In this document: positions 46,790 through 59,531 of the stretch, piece by piece
How the letters are laid out: each line of letters opens with the position of its first letter
Numbering within the stretch: the first letter of the stretch is position 1
Source of the DNA: Aporrectodea caliginosa
Lineage: Eukaryota; Annelida; Clitellata; Crassiclitellata; Lumbricidae
Length of the DNA: 64,000 bases
Direction: 5' to 3'
Assembly (NCBI GenBank): GCA_020284085.1
Contig: JACEVL010000005.1
Coordinates: 1,781,215 to 1,845,214 of the forward strand
Notes under the pieces: generated by a model
Told to the model about the DNA's origin: nothing
What the model saw: the letters and a program-made list of their open reading frames with translations, nothing else
Database searches by the model: none
Program-made: the position numbers and the translations under genes

Positions 46790-48345
46790 GCTGATTAATT
46801 CATTCATTCATTCAGAGCATTTATATAGCGCCCCTTCAAGAAACTACTCAGGAGCGCTCCCGGCCCAGCCACGACTAAAGAAAAAAGACTTGAGGGACTT
46901 GTAGAACCCTGTCAGATGGCTTACAAGTAAAAAACGGAGCTTAAGTGGTAGGTCATTCCAAATGGAAGGGCCAACAACCGAGAAAGCACGGCGCTGCCTA
47001 ATAGCCAAGCGAGTCCGTGGAACAAGGAACTCACCCCTCGTCGCAGAGCGAAGCACCCGACGCGCTGGAACAACAGACACTGGGCGGCAAAGATCACGCA
47101 AGTAAGATGGAGCGCAGCCAAGAACACAACGAGAAACAAGAGCAGCAATGCGATATGAGATACGCTGAGACACAGGCAGCCAATGCAACACATCACGCAT
47201 GTATGCAGAGACAGGAGAGTACTTAGGAAGCCGTCCAATAAGCCGAGCAGCCGAGCGTAGAACTCGATCTAGTCGCCCCAAAACACCAAGAGGAAGGCCA
47301 GCAAGTAGTGAGGAACAGTGGTCAATTCGACTAGTAACAAAGGCATGAACAAGGACCACAACTGCATCATGAGAGAGAGAGCGAGAGACCACTCGAAGCT
47401 GACGAAGCTGATAATAACAACTCCGTGCAATTGAGTTCACATGTTGAGATAAAGTAAGCTCGGAGTCAAGAGAAAGTCCCAGATCACGAACTGTGAGGGA
47501 AAAGGTTATGTGAGGAAAGAGCAGGGTAAGTTGAGGAAAGTCGATACCCTGCAGTTGTCTACGGCTACCCAGCCAAATGAGCTGTGTTTTAGAGGGATTT
47601 AAGAGTAGCCGATTGGAGGCCATCCAAGAAGAGAGGACATCCATAGTCAGACACATCTGACTCACAGTAGCCACCGCATCGGCTGAATGGGTGTGGATGT
47701 AGGCTTGCACATCATCGGCAAATAGTTGGTGTAGAAGCCCCTGAGACGTCAACAAGGAGCAGACATCAGCAGTATAAAGAAGATAAAGCAGCGGGCCCTG
47801 ATGTAAATAGGGCAACCCTAATAGCGGAACCATATGTTCCTTTGGGTTTACCCATTGACACCCTGTATACGATTGCATAAACTGTGTGCCTGTGTTATTA
47901 TCATGGTGGTCAATAAATATACTGATTGATTGATTGATGAACTCGGACACCAAGAGCACACATGATCTTTGTCAAATCATCTGTACAATAGCATGTATAA
48001 CAGTAGCCCAAGGACTGAATCCTACGGGACGCCGAATGTTACAGGCGCCCATACTGCATTGCCGAGCCAATGGCCACAAGACAATCACTTGGCGCCCAAT
48101 GACGAAAGAACGAATCTACTCAGACCCCTGTCCTACAACTCCAAACAAGGTGCGTCGTCTGGTCACAGGATGCTGTGATCTACAGTGTGAAGCGCCGCAC
48201 TTACATCCGGGAGTGCGAGTAGCATGACGTGTCCATCGTCGATGGCATAGCAGACGTCAGAGATGAACCTCAGAAGAACGGTTTCTTTCGAATGGTCCTT
48301 CGTGAAGCCGGATTGTTGCTTCGGCATGAGGTTGCTCGATTCTAA
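46790..48345 (-). pseudogene. CR1/L2-like LINE remnant, interrupted by another insertion
   Basis: The minus strand reads from 48,345: MPKQQSGFTKDHSKETVLL and ALPDVSAALHTVDHSIL (finger region), then after a break GPLLYLLYTADVCSLL (near 47,790), LFADDVQAYIHTHS (catalytic FADD), TVRDLGLSLDSEL and the C-terminal FSVVGPSIWNDLPLKLR. The last 300+ codons from about 47,815 are uninterrupted. The copy ends with a gaatgaatgaat-type tail at 46,800. The segment 47,820-47,945 is foreign (next entry). Confidence 0.85.
47820..47945 (+). mobile_element. Short LINE/SINE 3' tail inserted in the LINE
   Basis: tagggcaaccctaatagcgg ... gtggtcaataaatatactga followed by a (GATT)n tail. A diverged relative lies at 46,735-46,790 (ggtgaccatcaatatactaa). 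The GATT tail marks the 3' end of a plus-strand retroinsertion. Confidence 0.55.
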
Positions 48346-48349
48346 ATGT

Positions 48350-49375
48350 CACGGGGGGTACAAAGGGAAACTGTCCTCCCAAAGTTTTGATTGAAGCACT
48401 CTGTTCTCCCAAATTGCACAAATCCGGTCCCAGAGAAATCTATCCTCCCAGATTCTTCGCCTAACAACCGCTCCACGTTTGAATAGACCTTAATTAAAGT
48501 ATGAGTAAGTTTCTGTTAAGCAATGCTCTTTTAAGATAAAGATGAGTAGCGTTTCCATCCTCATTGATCCAGGCTTGGAACTGGCATCGCCTAAGTAAGG
48601 GAGTGGCGAAGTTTAAAAAAGTAGCAAATCTCTAGGGAATTATTCTGGTGACGATGCTGATGCAATCGGACAACCTCTCGCACGACAACATGTAAGTCTA
48701 AATGAAATCATAGTTAAATGGAAACTCGGGGAGTAAAAACAATGATCGAATGTTGCCGGGTAAACAACTCATTGTCTAAAACATGTCATAAAGTCGAATA
48801 AAGACTGAAGAAGATGACTGAATACGCATGTGTAAGAGCGATATAAGGTATGCCTACGAACTGAAGTGATGCATCAGTTGGCACACAGTTTCAAAGCCTG
48901 GTCTCAAGGTTTGAATGAATTGCAAACACCGACTCCGCCATTAGAAGGATCTGATACCATTTTAAATCGAACAATTTAGTGACTCCGAATGGGGCAATTA
49001 ACAGAAAACTAAACAATAAAAAAGGCATCGTGCTCTATATACGGTCACCCATCCAACAATGAACCAGGTTAGATGATGTTGACCATAATTATTAGTCAGA
49101 GTACAGTAAACAGCATCAAGCATCCTCTCAAGCGGTTGTTAGTTATAAAACTGTGGAAACTACGAAGACTCAGGATTGATGAAAATGGTAAAATATCATT
49201 TACAGACGTTATAAAGTTGACTCAATTAAAGGCACGTAAGCTAAAGTCTCCCGGTAGGGCCTGTATGGACCGCAAGAGCCCGAGATTTAAATGTCTTAAA
49301 TAAGCCATCATAAGGAGGCAAACTGGTACCCGACCGCATATACGCAATTCCCAGCGTCGTACAATTATTGAAAAC
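48350..49375. other. Unassigned DNA
   Basis: No domain-bearing frame, RNA gene or transposon end recognised. A 76-codon frame at 49,073-49,303 is basic and featureless; not called. Confidence 0.4.
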
Positions 49376-49384
49376 ATATTTTAG

Positions 49385-49660
49385 CTATATTTTCACCGCT
49401 CATCCAACTTCTACTTCTACTATAACATATTTCCAATCCTCATCCAACTTCTACTTCTACCATAAATAGTTTGACCTCTCATCCAATCTCTAGTTTTAGT
49501 GCAGTAATTTAGCATCAGTATCATGGTTTCATGGCTCATCCAACTTCTATTTCTGCTATAAATATGCTCACCCAACTTCTAATGTTAGCCTACTGCAATA
49601 ACTTAACATTAATACCATGTTTTCATCGGTCATCCAACGTCTAGTTTTACTATAACATAA
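49385..49660. repeat. Degenerate minisatellite (catccaacttctacttctac)
   Basis: Six to seven imperfect copies separated by ataaatag / taacata spacers. It resembles the minisatellite words at 12.6-13.1 kb and 21.84-22.0 kb. Confidence 0.65.
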
Positions 49661-51940
49661 ATTTATGAACTGCTTGACGTATTGGGTTTGGGGTATTATA
49701 TGCGACCCGGCTGGATTTGTCCCATTCTAGCCCATGCGTCTAGCCTCTAAGGCCTGTGAAAACCGAAGAAAGGCTGTGGAAGATAAGTAATCTGAAAAGT
49801 GTGAACTTCCTCCATGACACCACGGAATTTTCAATGCGAACAGAAGAGAGAAAAAGACGGAGACCTAGTCATAGTATAATGGAGAAGCCAGGTCGCAAAA
49901 TATTGATCTGTGAGTCGAAGTGTTATTAAAGACGAAAAATAAGTTTGGTGACCGGTGTAGAAGGCTTTGGCCAGTTGAAAGTGCATAGCAGAATAATCAC
50001 ATAACAATTATTGTCTTCTTAAAGGCTCCTTATCGACACTGATGAATGTGCTTCGTTGATTTAGAACCGGACCGATGCTACGCTGAAAGTAAGCTCTTTG
50101 CTCGACATTATTGGTCGAAATGTTAGTCATGAAGGTGATTACTAGATATTATTGATTAATTAATAGAACGTTAGATGATGACAATGCTGATAATGACGTT
50201 GTTTCTGACGATCTTGATTACGAGACTACGAGGCGCACGAGACCCTGACAACTACTAAATTTTTAAATACTCAAAACACTCCAAAAACAAAGGCGAAATA
50301 GAAAATTAACTCCAAGAACACATTCTATGTCACATTAGAAATCCGAACTATCCAAAATGTTGGAGCATGCGTGTGAGCAACTGACTTATAAAAATTAAAT
50401 GCTGGAGAAATATGTGACCATCTTGGCAAGCCACTTGCGCTGATGTCATGTCAGCCGTAATTCTTCTCCATTCTCGGTGCAACACCTACCGGCAAATCTA
50501 AAGAAATCACTGGTTATGACTTCGCTATGCGCGAGTGTGCAGTGGTGTCTTTGCAGCATTTTCGGCTGATAACCACATAATTATAAAGAGCATGGAAAGT
50601 AATAAAGAGCAGCAATTCACCGTTTTTGGTTTCACTGTCGGCCAGTCGGCGTAGCCAACGACTTCTTCCTGCAGTTCCAATCCATGGTCTGCCGCTATGT
50701 AGCGGAGTGCCTGAGCATGGCCTACATCTTAAAAAGTTGAAGTTATTTTGGTTTTATTGGCAACAATAGAAAATAAAAATGTCAGATACAGACTATAAAA
50801 TAAAATTATTATTAGTAAACAATTCAGATGCAATTAGATTTTGCACAATTAGGTTGAATTAGCCCATATTAAAATAATTTTATGCAGATATCTTTTGATT
50901 GAGAGAAACGCGAGCCGCAGTGTTGCACAACTCGATCCCTTACATGACATTCTTGAACTTTATCCCAACAGTACTGAAGAGTCCATCAAAGTCGTATTAA
51001 TACTGCCTGTCATAAGAAACCAAGATTCGATTTATTTATAGGCCTACTTGCTAGCTAGGTGCTTCATTTGATTCCACTTAGCCTATATCAACAGAGTGCA
51101 GTATAAGATTGCAGAGATTACACTCTAGTTCACGAATTATAACAGTCGATCTTAGTTCAAAGTCCCATCTACGTCCATATTTAGAGCCATTAAAACAGCT
51201 TTACTGATATAGGCCTAGGTCACAGTTCTCAAGTTCTGAGAATATCTGTAAACATAAGACAGGACCCCATTCATCATGAACTGAATACATAAAACGATAT
51301 AATTCTCGAGTCTGTGAATGTGACGTAAGGTTCCATTTGATCAACAGCAATGCGTCACAACGTCAATTCCACATTGTGACGAGTCTGCGGGAAAATCATG
51401 TTGTGCAATGCACAGTGTGCAATAGCAAGAAGACTTTATGGATAGCTTCAGACCGCATTTCATAGCTGGGGAACGAGGAGCAAGGGTTGACGTCTCTCCG
51501 TTCAATATTACGCCTTAAAGGGAAAGAGCCTGTAAATGAAGTCACAAATGCTGTTAGGCGAGCGTGAAAAAGATTTGGTGTAGGCCTACACTGTAGGTAG
51601 TCTTTCGTCTGCCAATTTGAAAGTTCGTGCTGCAAGCACTGATATGAATCTTGTCATCATCAGGGATTGAATTGTCGGGGGTTGAGACAGTTCAACCTTC
51701 CCAATTCATCTTTTTCTACTCCTCTAGTTAATTCGTAAAAATTACCTTCAGGGGTTAAGTCAAACACTCGCAACGCAGGTTTTAGTGGTTCAATATAATA
51801 GGCCTATCTAATTTGCTTAATAATAATAATAATGAAAACTATTGCTTTGTTTTTATTCCTCAGTTTTAATTAATATCACTTCAATCTTTCTTCAGCATAA
51901 ACTGAGCCGTTTTATCAAGAATTGTTTTAGCGCATTTATT
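49661..51940. other. Mostly unassigned DNA
   Basis: I see no recognisable gene. Five features stand out: four TAGGCCTA palindromes (51,039; 51,210; 51,581; 51,799) and a possible minus-strand exon at about 50,590-50,727 described under findings. Confidence 0.35.
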
Positions 51941-51954
51941 AAAACTAATTGGGC

Positions 51955-52050
51955 GAAGTGACAATCGCGTTAACTGCGTTAAAAAATTTAATCGTGTTAA
52001 TTAATTAACGCATTAATCGCGTTAATAACGCGTTAACTGCCCAACCCTAG
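51955..52050. mobile_element. hAT-like terminus (solo end)
   Basis: Read inward from 52,050: ctagggttgggcagttaacg followed by gttaat/cgcg-rich subterminal words. This is the usual look of a hAT end. The opposite end was not found, so it is probably truncated. Confidence 0.45.
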
Positions 52051-52059
52051 TTTATACTA

Positions 52060-53510
52060 TATTCAGGTGATCGGCTGATTTCAGTGACTTGTCCCTGGTA
52101 TCGAACTTCAAAAGTTGAGAGAAACATTGTTTCGGAATTTGGGTCCAATGTGCATTTAATTCGTTTTGAACTGTCTTGAACTGTGTCGGACCTAGTGTAT
52201 TGGTCTCCGTCTCGGTTCCAACTGCCTCGATCTCGGTCTCGAAGTTTGATGTCTCGTATGTATACAAGTCTGCGTGTTCCCCACTTTTACACTGCAGGAT
52301 ACCTCCCACTTTTCAAACCCGTATACGAAGCAATGCCCACTATTATTTCCTTGGATGAAGGCCTTCATTTGGGCCAAGCTTTGTCTCCTCTGCGCAGCTT
52401 TAGGCTATTGCCCTGAAAGAGATGTAAACATGGATGGCATAAAATAAACACCCCACCCTTTCCACAACCCATCTTATTTTCTGTATTCTTGAAATCCCTG
52501 CGTGATCTTCCGCAACCAGCTCATTCATGCTCTAAGAATTCTTTTCCCTCATCTAGCTTTCACATTGTCAAACATTCCGATGCCTAGTACTATATGAAAA
52601 TCAGTCGTATTATCGTATTATTATATATTTTTGTCTTGGTTTTCTAATTCTCCGCTTCTCCTCATCCTTCTCAGTATTCCAAATGCTTGTGTTAGTGCTG
52701 AACATAATATTAATACATGTAGTTTAACCCATTAATGCCCAAACATTCCCCCAATGGCCAATCTTTTTGATACTTGGGTATATAAGAAATGATGATAGGG
52801 TAAGGTCCTTGGAACTTGTATTTATGTGATTCCGCGATGAGTCGATAGATGGCGTGCTGTTCCCATTTGGGAACATTGGGCACTTATGGAGTCTGTTCCC
52901 ATTTGGGAACACCATGCACATTTATTGAAGATAATCTGTTAAATTTGCAGTTTTCAGTTACTACGTGCACTAGTTTTACTTTATGCACAGCATTTAGGCT
53001 GCTTTGCTACAGAAATAAAACAACACATAATTGTTGAAGTAACTAGTTTTCAGAAGTTATAAAGCAGTGCCAACGATAGCATTGTCTAATTCTGCGATTG
53101 AACACAACGATCATACACATCAACATATTCCAGGTATTTCTCTACAATGCCTTCCAGGAGACTGATAATATTCTGTCTCAAATGCGATGGTATGATACTA
53201 CTGCTCGTTGTACAGGTGAAGTAGAACCATGCACTTTGCACAGTACAGCCATGTATTCTTCTTACATGAACGAGATTATGTGTGGACATAGTAATAAAAA
53301 AGCGATAGTTCCATGATGCTCTTCTACCGTGAACATTACAAGTCAATATTAAAGTCACACATTATGATTACATGTTTGTCTTAAGTTGTAATTATGAATG
53401 GTTTCCATTGGAAACTCCTCCAGGTTAGAACCTGGTGGTTTGTTAAACAATGTTTGTTATATTAAACAATGTTTGTTAAAGACATGCTTTTAATAAAGAA
53501 AAATCTTCTG
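52060..53510. other. Unassigned DNA before the Maverick genes; element boundary not found
   Basis: Contains two copies of gttcccatttgggaac (52,857 and 52,895), a cattaatgcccaaacattcc stretch, and a 21-24 bp direct repeat (attaaacaatgtttgtta at 53,440 and 53,461) just upstream of the polymerase. The Maverick left terminal inverted repeat must lie here or just beyond, but without the right end it cannot be defined. Confidence 0.4.
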
Positions 53511-53521
53511 TATATAAAATG
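53511..53521 (+). promoter_or_regulatory. TATATAAAATG start-site motif of the polymerase gene
   Basis: The motif overlaps the ATG at 53,519. Equivalent motifs are at 57,353-57,363 (HNH gene), 58,049-58,057 (protease), and on the minus strand at 63,255-63,243 (pVI-like gene). Similar A-rich TATA words lie within 20-40 bp of the remaining starts. Confidence 0.5.
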
Positions 53522-56500
53522 GAATACACAACGAAAACAGTAAAACAATTACGAAATATTGCCAAAGAGAATGGCATGAAGGGATATTCGGGACTGCGAA
53601 AAGCGGATCTCGTGACATTAGTATCATCGAGACTTTTGCAAAGCGTTAAGACTGGACACGAAAGCAATCTGCTAGACGCTCCAGTTCCAGACATTAAAGT
53701 TCCAACGCTTGTTCCAGGTAAGTATACACCTCCATCTAATACTTGGAAATCTCGTTTTAATAATGTTTTGACTGAAGCGAAGAATAAGGTAAGGTCGAAA
53801 CTTAACACTTTTGCGGATTGGTTGATTAATTACGTAGCTCCTCGAGAAAAGAAACCCGTGAATGAAAAATTAGACTCGTTGAAGTCAAAGATTTCGAGTA
53901 TTTTTAGCAAAATCAATAAAAAGAAGTTCGAAATCCTAGAGACCGCGAATGCTATTAAGGGATTTACTAAGCGATACACGATCGAAGGAACTGATGGAAT
54001 CGACGTCACATCTTTCCTCGATGCTGTAAGGCCGCAGGTAGTCAGTCTGCTAACGAAAAATCGAGGGGTAAAAGTTCAATTCAATCTTATGTGTGTAATG
54101 GAGAAAGTAGATATGAAATCTGGGGAAGTAGTCGAGGCTGAACCTAATTTTAAATCGAAGAATGAGATTATTTTAGACGCAACCGACGTGGGTGAAATAT
54201 ATAGCGGCGCAGTGGATAAAATTAAGGAGAGCATGGCGAGTTATCAGATGCGAGGTAGTAATTGGAGGTTTAAATCCGTTGTGAAGTTGGATATCGATAC
54301 GGTGGAATATAAACCGTTGAAAGGTAGTTCTTATATTCCACTTCCTGAGTATTTAGCTAATAAAAAGGCTATTATTAATATGAAAAACGACGACGATGAA
54401 TGTTTCAAGTGGTGCATCACTAGAGCGCTGAACCCTGTTGAAGACAATCCAGAAAGAATTACGAAAGAATTAATCAGAACAATCTGAGGAACTCGATTGG
54501 AGTGGCATCGAATTCCCAGTTGCTGCGGATGCTAAAATGATAAGTAAGTTTGAGAGAAATAATAATATTAGTATTAACGTATTCGGTTATGAGAAAGATG
54601 TTAACCTATTCCCATTATATATATCGAAGCATGAAAGCGATACCCGTGTAGATCTATTACTTATTTCCGACGGAGAAAAGAAGCATTATTGTTGGATAAA
54701 GAATTTTAACAGATTGATGGCGAAACACACAGAGAAATCTAAAAATTCAATGCACTATTGTAGAAGATGTTTAACCGGTTATAACGAATAGAAGCGCTTA
54801 CTAAGCATACCGAGTACTGTTCCCAACACGAGGCGCAAAAGATAGAACTTCCAGAACCGGGAACTATGTTGAGTTTTAAAAATTATTATAGAAAGATGAG
54901 AGTCCCCTTCGTAGTGTACGCCGATTTCGAAAGCTTCATTAAACCTATAGACACTTGTCAACCAAATCCTAACACATCCTATACTAACAAATACCAAAAA
55001 CACGTTCCGAGTTCTTTCTGTTATTATATAAAATGTTTCGACGATGACCTATATTCGCAAGCCCCCGTAATGTTCACAGCGGAGAACGAAGACGATGATG
55101 TAGCGCAAATATTTATAGACACTCTTATAGAGAATATAAAAGATATTTACAAGCGATTTAAATTTCCAAAACGAATGATATTCGGGAAGAAAGACAAGGA
55201 GCTATACGACTCGGCTACCGTTTGCCACATTTGCGAAGGCGAATTAGGCGCTGATCGAGTTCGAGACCACTGTCATCTAACTGGAAAATATAGAGGGGCC
55301 GCTCATAACAGTTGTAATTTAAGCTATAAAGTCCCCAAGTTTTTCCCAGTACTGTTACATAATTTATCTGGATATGATGCTCATTTATTCGTAAAGAAAC
55401 TACGAGGCGCTGATAACGAAAAGATTAATTGCATACCTTGTAACGAAGAAAAGTACATCTCATTTAGCAGAGAAGTTGTGGTCGATAAGTTTGTAAATAA
55501 AGAAAATAAGGAAGTAGAGGTTAAACGCGAATTACGTTTCATCGATAGTTTTAGATTCATGCCCTCCAGTCTCGACGCGTTATCGAAGAACCTAAGCAAA
55601 GACCAGTGTAAAAATATAAGCAAGCACTATTCGGGTAATCAGCTCGATCTCTTACTAAGAAAAGGCGCGTACCCCTACGATTACGTCGATGGCATCGATC
55701 GACTGAACGAAACGGAACTACCGCCAAAGTCTGCATTCTATTCGAGACTTTACGACTCGGACATTAGCGACGAAGACTATAACCACGCACGGACGGTATG
55801 GAACGAATTCGGATGTAAAACGTTTCGAGAATACCACGATTTATATAATCAGTCAGACGTTCTCCTGCTCGCCGATGTCTTTGAGAATTTTAGAGACGTT
55901 TGCTGCGAGAACTACGGTCTCGACCCCGCTTGGTATTATACTTCTCCGGGTCTTGCATGGGACGCCGCATTAAAGTTGACTGGAGTAGAGTTGGAATTAT
56001 TAAGCGATTACGATATGATACTAATGGTTAAACACGGGATAAGAGGCGGTGTTAGCACAATTTCGCATCGTTATGGGCAGGCGAATAATAAGTACATGCC
56101 CTCGTTTGACGATAGCAAGCCTTCATCGTTTATAGCGTACCTAGACGCTAATAATCTTTACGGATGGGCGATGTCAAAGAATCTACCAACTCACGGGTTC
56201 GAGTGGATGAGTAATGATGAGCTAAACGATTGGAGATCGACGCCTAGTATTTTAGAAGTGGACTTGGAATATTCGAGAGATTTGCACGATCTTCATAACG
56301 ATTACCCGCTCGCTCCAGAGAACATCACGCCCGAATCTTCAACCGTGCCTAAACTCATTCCAAACCTGAACGATAAAGTAAAGTATATAGTTCATTACGA
56401 AAATTTAAAGCTGTACGAAAGCCTAGGCTTGAAGATAACCAAAATTCATCGCGGAATTAAGTTCGAAGAAAGTGCCTGGTTGAAAAAATATATCGATCTA

Positions 56501-57345
56501 AATACCAGCTTGAGGACTAGAGCAACTAACGATTTCGAGAAAGACTTTTTCAAACTAATGAATAATAGTGTGTTTGGGAAAACTTGTGAATGTATAGAGA
56601 ATCGGGTAGATATTAAACTAGTTTCCAGCGAAAAGCAAGCTATAAAACTAGCGGCGAAAACGAGCTACGACACTCGAACAATTTTTGATGAAAACCTAAT
56701 CGCGATTCATATGAAACGAACGAAGCTATATTATAACAAGCCTATATATCTTAGGGATGTGTATCTTAGACTTGAGTAAAACGCTAATGTATGATTTTCA
56801 CTATAATTACATTAAAAGTAAGTACGGAGATAGAGCAAAACTGTTATTTACGGATACCGATTCTCTAGCTTATGAAATTAAGACCGACGATTTCTACGCC
56901 GATATCGCTCCAGACATTAGAAGTAGGTTCGATACGAGCGATTACCCAAAAGACCATCCATCTGGTATAGAAACTGGAGTGAATAAAAAGGTTATAGGTA
57001 TGTTTAAGGACGAAGCGGCTGGTAAACAGATCGAAGAATTTGTTGGATTGAGGTCGAAACTGTATTCATACAAGATGGCTGGAGTGGACCATAAGAAGTG
57101 CAAGGGTGTAAAGAAGTCTGTAGTTAAGAAATCAATCACTCACGAAGATTATAAAAACTGTTTGTTCACGAGAAGAGAACAATCGAGAACGAATGAATGT
57201 TATACGATCGCATCTTCATGAAATCTACACCGAAGAAGTTAATAAGATTGCTCTGTCAGCCGACGATGATAAACGAGTGATTCAGCAAGATGGCATCCAC
57301 ACTTTAGCGTACGGCCATTATTCGTTGAAACTACTTAAAGAATAA
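53519..57345 (+). pseudogene. Protein-primed-type family B DNA polymerase of the Maverick
   Basis: The coding span is about 1,270 codons with an N-terminal SAP/Rho-N-like segment (VKQLRNIAKENGMKGYSGLR). Exonuclease motifs: YADFESF (near 54,920), HNLSGYDAHLF (near 55,360) and YNQSDVLLLADVFENF (near 55,845). Polymerase motifs: YLDANNLYGWAMS (A, near 56,140), FFKLMNNSVFGKTCE (B, near 56,550) and LLFTDTDSLAYEI (C, near 56,845). A Cys/His cluster (CHIC...DHCHLTG...HNSCN, near 55,225-55,320) is embedded between exonuclease motifs. Breaks: frame changes near 54,478, 54,788, 56,754 and 57,190, with no other nonsense codons seen. Replication would use a terminal protein as primer (family knowledge). 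As assembled no full-length product is possible. Confidence 0.9.
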
Positions 57346-57360
57346 ATATACTAATATAAA

Positions 57361-58058
57361 ATGGAAGTCTTAAAAGTGTGTACAAAATGCAAAATGGAAA
57401 AAAGCTTAATCGAATTTCATAAAGATAAAAGTAGTAAGAGCGGGTATCATTCTAGTTGTAAAACGTGTAAAAATATCAAAGCGAAGGAACTTAGGCAAAA
57501 ATATTCAAGACTAGAGACTAGGGAAATAAAAGATAAAAAAGTTTGCAGCTGTTGTAAGAAAGAAAAGAACGTATTAGAATATACAAAAAATAGATGTCGT
57601 AAAGACGGGTTTGATAGTGAATGCAAGGAATGTAAAAATAAATATAATAACGCGTATTCTAAAGCTCGAAAGCAATACGACCCAGAATTTAAACTACTTG
57701 GAAATATGAGGAGTAGACTTGGCAAGTATTAAAAGGTAAATCGAAATCGCAAACTACGCGGCAACTTATCGGCGTCGACTTTGAAATATTTACTAAATGG
57801 ATCGAATTTCAGTTCGAAGAAGGAATGACTATGGAAAATTATGGTTCAATTTGGCATCATGATCACGTTTTACCGATATCATCGTTCAATTTGCTAGATG
57901 AGGAAGAACTTTTTAAAGCTATGAATTGGATGAATATCCGTCCTTTATCACCGGTTAAAAATATCCAAAAATCAAACAAAATAGATCGCTGGCTATACGT
58001 AATGCAGGAAGTAAAAGCGCATTACTTTTATAAAACATTTAGAAGAAATATAAAATGA
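57361..58058 (+). pseudogene. Zinc-ribbon HNH endonuclease, one frame break
   Basis: The N-terminal half has paired CxxC knuckles (CTKCKMEK, CKTCKN, CSCCKKEK, CKECKN). A frame change near 57,728 is followed by the HNH core, WHHDHVLPISSFNL, and NWMNIRPLSPVKNIQKSN. This layout is that of mobile HNH nucleases common in large DNA viruses and phages. Its stop overlaps the start of the protease gene (ATGA), indicating compact virus-like organisation. It could be a homing-type passenger or a resolvase-like function; I cannot tell. Confidence 0.75.
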
Positions 58059-58488
58059 GTTCTGCAACTGTAAAAAACATAGACGTCGAAGGCGTAGTTC
58101 TTCCTAATAAACCGTTAACGAATTTCGAATTAATCGAAGCGGCTAAGAAGCTAAATATAAATAATTTTAGAGGAGTTTTTCTACGAGACGAGCTGCCTAA
58201 AAAACCTAGACGGAACGAGTGCGGATCCTTAATCTAGACGATTCTAGCGGTAGAGGGACCCATTGGACGTGTTGGATTAAGAACGGTAAGGATAAAATTT
58301 ATTTCGATAGCTACGGTCTACCTCCACCTACCGAACTGTTAAAATATTTAAAAAGCCAGGTGTACTACAACAGCGAACGAATACAGCCGGACAACGAAGT
58401 CTTTTGTGGTCATTTATGTCTGTACGTGCTGAAGAAAACATGCAACGATGGCTGTAAATTTCAAGAAGTTATAAACGATTTATATTAA
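58055..58488 (+). pseudogene. Adenain-like cysteine protease (Maverick PRO), one frame break
   Basis: The N-terminal part starts at ATG 58,055; after a frame change near 58,222 the catalytic region follows: GTHWTCWIKNG (His), YFDSYGLPPP (acidic residue) and NEVFCGHLCLYVLKK (Cys with preceding oxyanion region). This is the His-Asp/Glu-Cys order of adenovirus-type C5 proteases, which process virion precursor proteins during maturation. At about 145 codons the size is normal for the family. The motif TATAAAATG overlaps its start. Confidence 0.85.
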
Positions 58489-58517
58489 TAAATAATATCG
58501 TATATTTTAAAAAAAAC

Positions 58518-59384
58518 ATGCCTGTTGATAAATTTGGTCATACAGACTCTGGATCTATGCAGAGAGTTGTAGCCGGAGGCGTTACGTTAACTCAAGTAAA
58601 CAATACTTTTGTAAGGCGAGATGGAACGAACGCCTTCGTAGGAAATTTAGACCTAGGTGGCAACTCGATCGAAGGTTTATCGACGACGTATACACCGTCC
58701 GAAGATAATCATCTAACTAATAAGAAATACGTCGACCGACGCGTTGCTTCGAACGCCACTAGAGATTACGTTTCAGGTATGAAGGTATCTCCGGGTAATC
58801 TAGTTAGAAATACTACGAGCGGAATTATATACAGATTCGAAGGAACGGCTGGACCTATAACAGCTGCACCCGCGTTATCGCCGAACTGGAGACCTACAAC
58901 CGGAGCGGCTATTTGCTCGTTAAGAGACAACTGGAGGATTTGTGTCAAATACCTGTAAGAGCAGGCTCTAGACGGTGGTAATGCAATGCATGATAAATTA
59001 ACTACCATCGTTATAAATACGGATTCGGCGTATACGACGGCGAACGGTTTAATAACTATTCCTCGTACGGGTGTATATCGATTAGGTGGATTCGTGAGTA
59101 TACTTATATCAACACCCCAACACCTGCAGGTACATTCATACGTGTTAGGTACACTCTTGCTGGGAATAATCAAAACGAACTTGGACCTTATAGGGCGCAG
59201 AACGACACCAGTGGTACTATAGATGACACATAACTACTATATTACCTTGCCCCTACCGTTTCTTTAGTCGCTGGTGATCGGCTCGGTATACGAATAACAA
59301 CCAATGCCTCATGCTCTACTACATCAAGATGGTGAAGATCCCAGTTCAGGTGGATGTGGATTGCAGGTTGAGTTTCTGTACTAA
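58518..59384 (+). pseudogene. Fibre-like protein 1, C1q/TNF-like head, frame breaks
   Basis: It starts MPVDKFGHTDSGSMQRVVAG and continues with phage-fibre-type repeats (NLDLGGNSIEGL, DNHLTNKKYVD). Near 58,925 the frame breaks. The following parts read ANGLITIPRTGVYRLGGFVS, typical of a C1q/TNF-like jelly-roll head, and after another break end QVEFLY at 59,384. Fibre shafts with globular heads are receptor-binding spikes in adenoviruses and phages; the same role here is inferred. It is paralogous to the next gene in its first ~30 residues and in its upstream sequence. Confidence 0.7.
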
Positions 59385-59531
59385 ATATATCGTGGAATAT
59401 AGAAACATATCGCGCGTATACAAACGATATGTTTCTAAATAATGTAATTACGGAGAAGACTCATCGCACACAGTTTTTTCCTTAGCGTACGATTTATACT
59501 AAGAAATAATATCGCATTTATAAAAAAAAAC

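Noticed and set aside
52726..52925. Second piggyBac-like element starting ttaacccattaatgccc
   Set aside because: A TTAA with a CCC start is present, but no matching opposite end was found.
53098..53316. 72-codon frame just upstream of the Maverick polymerase
   Set aside because: No recognisable motif, no TATAAAA start motif, and a coinciding antisense frame.
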